Shown here: piece by piece, positions 23,612 to 28,408 of the stretch
Layout of the letters: each line of letters opens with the position of its first letter
How positions within the stretch are numbered: position 1 is the stretch's first letter
Origin: Albugo candida
Lineage: Eukaryota; Oomycota; Peronosporomycetes; Albuginales; Albuginaceae
Reading direction: 5' to 3'
DNA: 28,408 nt
Assembly (NCBI GenBank): GCA_905220665.1
Contig: CAJNAR010000085.1
Location: 1 to 28,408, forward strand
Notes under the pieces: model-generated
Seen by the model: the letters and a program-made list of their open reading frames with translations, nothing else
What the model was told of the DNA's origin: nothing
Databases searched by the model: none
Made by a program: the position numbers and the translations under genes

Positions 23612-24246
23612 CTAAAACACAATCGTTGACCTTTTGTTGTACTGATCTGCGAGGCTTTTTTCAGAGACAGGAGACGAGTAAGAGAAAACTACGAGAGAAT
23701 GAGCAAGCATGTAGGATATGTGAACCGGATCAAACGATGCTACGTTATATCTTGCAACGTGTCGTAAACAATTCATAGAATAAGGTGCATGAGGTAGCTT
23801 CGCTTTGAAAAATAGTATGAAAAGTTCCAAGACTAATGCAAAATGACATCAGCATATAGTTTCACGCTATCAGTACTATTTACTTAATATAGCAGATGAG
23901 TATATTTCTTTGGCAATGGAAAGACACTTGTACCACGATTTGAAACCAGTGTTGAATAGTGTATGGATTCTCCAAACGACCGTTCTCATGTACACAATGA
24001 TTGTCTTAGTAAGTGCCTCATTCGTTATCTATGAAACGGGGTTGCTAGCAACTGAGCCTTTTCGTGAACAAAAGAGATATAATCCGACCTTTTCAAAGGC
24101 ACCAAGAAGAAAAGCGATTCGATCGGTTCTTCAAAAAATAGATATTGGCACTTCTGTCCACAAAATAGGATCATTTGGAGGAGACACGACATGATTTTTT
24201 TGAAAAAACAAGCCCATTCTTTCGGAAAGTCTCTTTTTTTCTCGGA
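23612..24246 (+). repeat. Monomer U37, short type, position B of 3' tetramer (635 bp)
   Basis: TATGAAAAG, TATTTACTTAATA, ACTGAGCC (one base lost) and CGTGAACAAA, shared only with U41. Private TTTGAAACCAG. Confidence 0.95.
23916..24194 (+). other. Open frame in U37, 92 residues from ATG; probably not a gene
   Basis: Homologue of the frame in U41, four monomers earlier, two residues shorter because U37 is a short-type monomer (VLNSVW instead of VLNCPGVW). It also has LKPVL instead of LIPVL. It ends in the same ATGA overlap at 24191, again followed by a T7-broken frame. Two copies in equivalent tetramer positions reflect one ancestral change, not independent preservation. Confidence 0.1.
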
Positions 24247-24884
24247 CTAAAACACAATCGTTGACCTTTTGTTGTACTGATCTGCGAGGCTTTTTCCAGA
24301 GACAGGAGACGAGTAAGAGAAAACTACGAGAGAATGAGCAAGCATGTAGGATATGTGAACCGGATCAAGCGATGCTACGTTATATCTTGCAACGTGTCGT
24401 AAACAATTCATAGAATAAGGTGCATGAGGTAGCTTCGCTTTGAAAAATAGTATGAAAAGTTCCAAGACTAATGCAAAATGACATCAGCATATAGTTTCAC
24501 GCTATCAGTACTATTCACTGAATATAGCAGATGAGTATATTTCTTTGGCAATGGAAAGACACTTGTACCACGATTTGATACCAGTGTTAAATTGCCCGGG
24601 TGTATGGATTCTCCAAACGACCGTTCTCATGTACACAATGATTGTCTTAGTAAGTGCCTCATTCGTTATCTATGAAACGGGGTTGCTAGCAACTTTAGCC
24701 TTTTCGTAAACAAAAGAGATATAATCCGACCTTCTCAAAGGCACCAAGAAGAAAAGCGATTCGATCGGTTCTTCAAAAAATAGATATTGGCACTTCTGTC
24801 CACAAAATAGGATCATTTGGAGGAGACACGACATGATTTTTTTGAAACAAGCCCATTCTTTCGGAAAGTCTCTTTTTTCTCGGA
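24247..24884 (+). repeat. Monomer U38, long type, position C of 3' tetramer (638 bp)
   Basis: CCTTCTCAAAGG, a 3-bp loss giving TTTGAAACAAGCC, and T6, all shared with U42. Confidence 0.95.
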
Positions 24885-25514
24885 CTAAAACACAATCGTT
24901 GACCTTTTGTTGTACTGATCTGCGAGGCTTTTTCCAGAGACAGGAGACGAGTAAGAGAAAACTACGAGAGAATGATCAAGCATGTAGGATATGTGAACCG
25001 GATCAAACGATGCTACGTTATATCTTGCAACGTGTCGTAAACAATTCATAGAATAAGGTGCATGAGGTAGCTTCGCTTTGAAAAAGTTCCAAGACTAATG
25101 CAAAATGACATCAGCATATAGTTTCACGCTATCAGTACTATTCACTGAATATAGCAGATGAGTATATTTCTTTGGCAATGGAAAGACACTTGTACCACGA
25201 TTTGATACCAGTGTTAAATTGCCCGGGTGTATGGATTCTCCAAACGACCGTTCTCATGTACACAATGATTGTCTTAGTAAGTGCCTCATTCGTTATCTAT
25301 GAAACGGGGTTGCTAGCAACTGTAGCCTTTTCGTAAACAAAAGAGATATAATCCGACCTTCTCAAAGGCACCAAGAAGAAAAGCGATTCGATCGGTTCTT
25401 CAAAAAATAGATATTGGCACTTCTGTCCACAAAATAGGATCATTTGGAGGAGACACGACATGATTTTTTTGAAAAAACAAGCCCATTCTTTCGGAAAGTC
25501 TCTTTTTTCTCGGA
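24885..25514 (+). repeat. Monomer U39, position D of 3' tetramer, 12-bp deletion (630 bp)
   Basis: Shortest copy in the window. TTTGAAAAAGTTCC near 25078 lacks the 12 bp that hold ATAGTAT in every other copy. AATGATCAAG shared with U43. Long switch, T6. Confidence 0.95.
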
Positions 25515-25681
25515 CTAAAACACAATCGTTGACCTTTTGTTGTACTGATCTGCGAGGCTTTTTTCAGAGACAGGAGACGAGTAAGAGAAAACTACGAGAG
25601 AATGAGCAAGCATGTAGGATATGTGAACCGGATCAAACGATGCTACGTTATATCTTGCAACGTGTCGTAAACAATTCATAG
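25460..25681 (+). other. Recurring 73-residue + strand frame (example spanning U39/U40); probably not a gene
   Basis: ATG follows GGAGGAGACACGAC. The frame is intact from this ATG only where the T-run is T6: starts at 536, 4380, 8857, 15238, 24833, 25460, 26101, 27383 and 28023. In about 35 other copies T7 shifts it. The product would be basic and Cys-containing (CCTDLRGF, ACRICEPD), with no signal peptide and no family I recognise. It overlaps the minus-strand frame almost completely. Nine intact copies of 44 is what unselected homopolymer drift would leave. Confidence 0.12.
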
Positions 25682-26155
25682 AATAAGGTGCATGAGGTAG
25701 CTTCGCTTTGAAAAATAGTACGAAAAGTTCCAAGACTAATGCAAAATGACATCAGCATATAGTTTCACGCTATCAGTACTATTTACTTAATATAGCAGAT
25801 GAGTATATTTCTTTGGCAATGGAAAGACACTTGTACCACGATTTGATACCAGTGTTAAATTGCCCGGGTGTATGGATTCTCCAAACGACCGTTCTCATGT
25901 ACACAATGATTGTCTTAGTAAGTGCCTCATTCGTTATCTATGAAACGGGGTTGCTAGCAACTGTAGCCTTTTCGTAAACAAAAGAGATATAATCCGACCT
26001 TTTCAAAGGCACCAAGAAGAAAAGCGATTCGATCGGTTCTTCAAAAAATAGATATTGGCACTTCTGTGCACAAAATAGGATCATTTGGAGGAGACACGAC
26101 ATGCTTTTTTTGAAAAAACAAGCCCATTCTTTCGGAAAGTCTCTTTTTTCTCGGA
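25515..26155 (+). repeat. Monomer U40, long type, position A (641 bp)
   Basis: TACGAAAAG, CTGTGCACAAA and ACATGCTTTT as in U36, but T6 instead of T7. Confidence 0.95.
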
Positions 26156-26796
26156 CTAAAACACAATCGTTGACCTTTTGTTGTACTGATCTGCGAGGCT
26201 TTTTTCAGAGACAGGAGACGAGTAAGAGAAAACTACGAGAGAATGAGCAAGCATGTAGGATATGTGAACCGGATCAAACGATGCTACGTTATATCTTGCA
26301 ACGTGTCGTAAACAATTCATAGAATAAGGTGCATGAGGTAGCTTCGCTTTGAAAAATAGTATGAAAAGTTCCAAGACTAATGCAAAATGACATCAGCATA
26401 TAGTTTCACGCTATCAGTACTATTTACTTAATATAGCAGATGAGTATACTTCTTTGGCAATGGAAAGACACTTGTACCACGATTTGATACCAGTGTTAAA
26501 TTGCCCGGGTGTATGGATTCTCCAAACGACCGTTCTCATGTACACAATGATTGTCTTAGTAAGTGCCTCATTCGTTATCTATGAAACGGGGTTGCTAGCA
26601 ACTGAGCCTTTTCGTGAACAAAAGAGATATAATCCGACCTTTTCAAAGGCACCAAGAAGAAAAGCGATTCGATCGGTTCTTCAAAAAATAGATATTGGCA
26701 CTTCTGTCCACAAAATAGGATCACTTCGAGGAGACACGACATGATTTTTTTGAAAAAACAAGCCCATTCTTTCGGAAAGTCTCTTTTTTTCTCGGA
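26156..26796 (+). repeat. Monomer U41, long type, position B (641 bp)
   Basis: ACTGAGCC and CGTGAACAAA as in U37, but a long switch. Private CACTTCGAGG. GGACCAAAAC at its closing landmark. Confidence 0.95.
26460..26744 (+). other. Open frame in U41, 94 residues from ATG; probably not a gene
   Basis: ATG at 26460 (an upstream in-frame TTG at 26454 would add two residues). Residues about 18-42 are hydrophobic (VWILQTTVLMYT and on) and could form one membrane helix. A basic stretch follows (KAPRRK). The frame is this long only in U41 and U37 because ACTGAGCC is one base shorter than the usual ACTGTAGCC. In other copies the same frame stops at CGTAA or soon after. Its TGA overlaps the ATG of the next frame (ATGA at 26741), but that downstream frame is broken here by a T7 run. 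No family recognised. Most likely a chance frame in a satellite. Confidence 0.12.
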
Positions 26797-27015
26797 CCAA
26801 AACACAATCGTTGACCTTTTGTTGTACTGATCTGCGAGGCTTTTTCCAGAGACAGGAGACGAGTAAGAGAAAACTACGAGAGAATGAGCAAGCATGTAGG
26901 ATATGTGAACCGGATCAAACGATGCTACGTTATATCTTGCAACGTGTCGTAAACAATTCATAGAATAAGGTGCATGAGGTAGCTTCGCTTTGAAAAATAG
27001 TATGAAAAGTTCCAA
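26575..27015 (-). other. Longest minus-strand frame, 146 residues from TTG; probably not a gene
   Basis: Longest open frame in the window. It begins at TTG (27013-27015); the first ATG gives about 128 residues. In most monomers this frame is cut by TAG after RSTIVF. Here GGACCAAAAC turns TAG into TGG, joining two smaller frames: a 72-residue one and one beginning near MSCLLEVILFC. The second part is rich in Phe and Leu (FFEEPIESLFFLVP). The same stop loss occurs once more at 14016, where a different stop truncates the upstream part. No family recognised. Confidence 0.1.
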
Positions 27016-27434
27016 GACTAATGCAAAATGACATCAGCATATAGTTTCACGCTATCAGTACTATTCACTGAATATAGCAGATGAGTATATTTCTTTGGCA
27101 ATGGAAAGACACTTGTACCACGATTTGATACCAGTGTTAAATTGCCCGGGTGTATGGATTCTCCAAACGACCGTTCTCATGTACACAATGATTGTCTTAG
27201 TAAGTGCCTCATTCGTTATCTATGAAACGGGGTTGCTAGCAACTGTAGCCTTTTCGTAAACAAAAGAGATATAATCCGACCTTCTCAAAGGCACCAAGAA
27301 GAAAAGCGATTCGATCGGTTCTTCAAAAAATAGATATTGGCACTTCTGTCCACAAAATAGGATCATTTGGAGGAGACACGACATGATTTTTTTGAAACAA
27401 GCCCATTCTTTCGGAAAGTCTCTTTTTTCTCGGA
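26797..27434 (+). repeat. Monomer U42, long type, position C (638 bp)
   Basis: CCTTCTCAAAGG, TTTGAAACAAGCC and T6 as in U38. Differs by ATCAAACG and ACTGTAGCC. Confidence 0.95.
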
Positions 27435-28077
27435 CTAAAACACAATCGTTGACCTTTTGTTGTACTGATCTGCGAGGCTTTTTCCAGAGACAGGAGACGA
27501 GTAAGAGAAAACTACGAGAGAATGATCAAGCATGTAGGATATGTGAACCGGATCAAACGATGCTACGTTATATCTTGCAACGTGTCGTAAACAATTCATA
27601 GAATAAGGTGCATGAGGTAGCTTCGCTTTGAAAAATAGTATGAAAAGTTCCAAGACTAATGCAAAATGACATCAGCATATAGTTTCACGCTATCAGTACT
27701 ATTCACTCAATATAGCAGATGAGTATATTTCTTTGGCAATGGAAAGACACGTTTACCACGATTTGATACCAGTGTTAAATTGCCCGGGTGTATGGATTCT
27801 CCAAACGACCGTTCTCATGTACACAATGATTGTCCCTTAGTAAGTGCCTCATTCGTTATCTATGAAACGGGGTTGCTAGCAACTGTAGCCTTTTCGTAAA
27901 CAAAAGAGATATAATCCGACCTTCTCAAAGGCACCAAGAAGAAAAGCGATTCGATCGGTTCTTCAAAAAATAGATATTGGCACTTCTGTCCACAAAATAG
28001 GATCATTTGGAGGAGACACGACATGATTTTTTTGAAAAAACAAGCCCATTCTTTCGGAAAGTCTCTTTTTTCTCGGA
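27435..28077 (+). repeat. Monomer U43, long type, position D, 2-bp insertion (643 bp)
   Basis: Longest copy: GTCCCTTAG instead of GTCTTAG near 27833 adds 2 bp inside the nearly invariant block. Also TATTCACTCAATA (private) and CACGTTTACC. Confidence 0.95.
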
Positions 28078-28408
28078 CTAAAACACAATCGTTGACCTTT
28101 TGTTGTACTGATCTGCGAGGCTTTTTTCAGAGACAGGAGACGAGTAAGAGAAAACTACGAGAGAATGAGCAAGCATGTAGGATATGTGAACCGGATCAAA
28201 CGATGCTACGTTATATCTTGCAACGTGTCGTAAACAATTCATAGAATAAGGTGCATGAGGTAGCTTCGCTTTGAAAAATAGTACGAAAAGTTCCAAGACT
28301 AATGCAAAATGACATCAGCATATAGTTTCACGCTATCAGTACTATTTACTTAATATAGCAGATGAGTATATTTCTTTGGCAATGGAAAGACACGTTTACC
28401 ACGATTTG
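28078..28408 (+). repeat. Monomer U44, 3'-truncated by the window edge, position A
   Basis: TACGAAAAG and TATTTACTTAATA as in U36 and U40, but CACGTTTACC. It ends before the length switch, so its type cannot be told. Confidence 0.95.

Larger units (their letters stand above)
1..28408 (+). repeat. Tandem satellite array, ~640-bp monomer, ~44 copies, head to tail
   Basis: Every base belongs to copies of one monomer, all in the same orientation. With CTAAAAC after CTCGGA as landmark, copies start at 591, 1233, 1874, 2516, 3158, 3794, 4435, 5077, 5718, 6354, 6995, 7629, 8271, 8912, 9548, 10184, 10826, 11468, 12104, 12740, 13374, 14016, 14658, 15293, 15935, 16570, 17211, 17853, 18495, 19131, 19772, 20408, 21050, 21692, 22334, 22970, 23612, 24247, 24885, 25515, 26156, 26797, 27435 and 28078. 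Copies differ by a few percent, mostly at a limited set of recurring sites, plus one 6-bp length switch. Seen directly: periodicity, orientation, variants. Inferred: satellite DNA kept similar by unequal crossing-over and conversion. Both window ends lie inside a monomer, so the true array is longer. The genomic location (centromere, subtelomere or other) cannot be told from sequence alone. Confidence 0.98.
22970..28408 (+). repeat. Tetrameric higher-order repeat (~2.55 kb), two full copies and part of a third
   Basis: Four distinct monomer kinds (A, B, C, D) recur in order: U36-U39, U40-U43, then U44. Markers: GTGCACAAA with ACATGCTT (A, 23521/23555 and 26066/26100), ACTGAGCC with CGTGAAC (B), TTTGAAACAAGCC (C), AATGATCAAG (D). 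Block starts are 2,545 and 2,563 bp apart. I found about a dozen differences between the first two copies, far fewer than between neighbouring monomers. Confidence 0.93.

Noticed and set aside
1..28408. Dozens of near-identical short open frames on both strands, suggesting a tandem gene family
   Set aside because: They recur because the monomer recurs. Homopolymer indels break them in many copies, the usual minus-strand start is TTG, overlapping frames on both strands are equally open, and no protein family is recognisable.
1..28408. CRISPR or other guide-type repeat-spacer array
   Set aside because: The whole 640-bp period is conserved; there are no short repeats separated by unique spacers and no associated genes.
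1..28408. rDNA spacer, 5S, snRNA or spliced-leader gene cluster
   Set aside because: No stretch of the monomer resembles conserved rRNA, tRNA, 5S, U-RNA or spliced-leader sequence that I know.
1..28408. Internal ~160- or ~170-bp sub-repeats that would make the monomer a nucleosome-phased multimer
   Set aside because: No repeated segment longer than a few bases could be seen within one monomer. A computed self-alignment would settle it.
1..28408. Insertion sequence or retroelement as the origin of the monomer
   Set aside because: No terminal inverted repeats, target duplications, transposase or reverse transcriptase motifs are visible in the unit.

Overview
The whole window is one head-to-tail tandem array, with no unique sequence, no recognisable gene and no array edge. 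A monomer of about 640 bp repeats about 44.4 times. Measured at a fixed landmark (the C of CTAAAAC just after the T-run and CTCGGA), the start-to-start spacing is 630 to 643 bp, averaging about 639 bp over 43 complete monomers (591 to 28077). The first 590 bases and the last 331 bases are parts of further monomers, so the array continues past both ends. I saw no inversion, insertion sequence, transposon, rRNA, tRNA or CRISPR-type repeat.

Organism: this looks like satellite DNA of a eukaryotic chromosome (centromeric, pericentromeric or subtelomeric type). That is inferred from the architecture only, because nothing in the sequence names a taxon. Monomers are about 38% GC by hand count, with about 25 CpG where about 23 are expected. 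CpG is therefore not depleted, which argues against long residence in a heavily CpG-methylated genome such as a vertebrate or many plants. It leaves insects, many protists and algae, and even an unusual prokaryotic array, possible.

Layout: monomers come in a long type (641-642 bp, with a CCCGGG site) and a short type (634-636 bp, lacking it), which differ by a 6-bp replacement. Of 44 monomers that can be typed, 30 are long and 14 short. On top of this there is higher-order structure that changes along the array. From 2.5 to 6.4 kb a partly preserved four-monomer period repeats (about 2,560 bp). From 7.6 to 12.7 kb there is a long-long-short-short pattern with two almost identical short monomers side by side. 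From 13.4 to 15.3 kb lies a patch of monomers with extra private changes. From 15.2 to about 21.0 kb there is a clear two-monomer repeat (about 1,280 bp) nested in a four-monomer repeat (about 2,560 bp). From 23.0 kb to the end there is a sharp four-monomer repeat (2,545 and 2,563 bp) in its third copy.

Coding potential: short open frames recur in each monomer on both strands, simply because the sequence recurs. Single-base changes in homopolymers (T6/T7, A4/A5, A6/A7) open and close them from unit to unit, many begin only at TTG, and no monomer has all of them intact. I treat them as non-coding and describe the best ones only so that they can be tested. The informative content of the window is how the array evolved (unequal exchange, segmental amplification, conversion-like swapping of the long/short marker), not a gene system.
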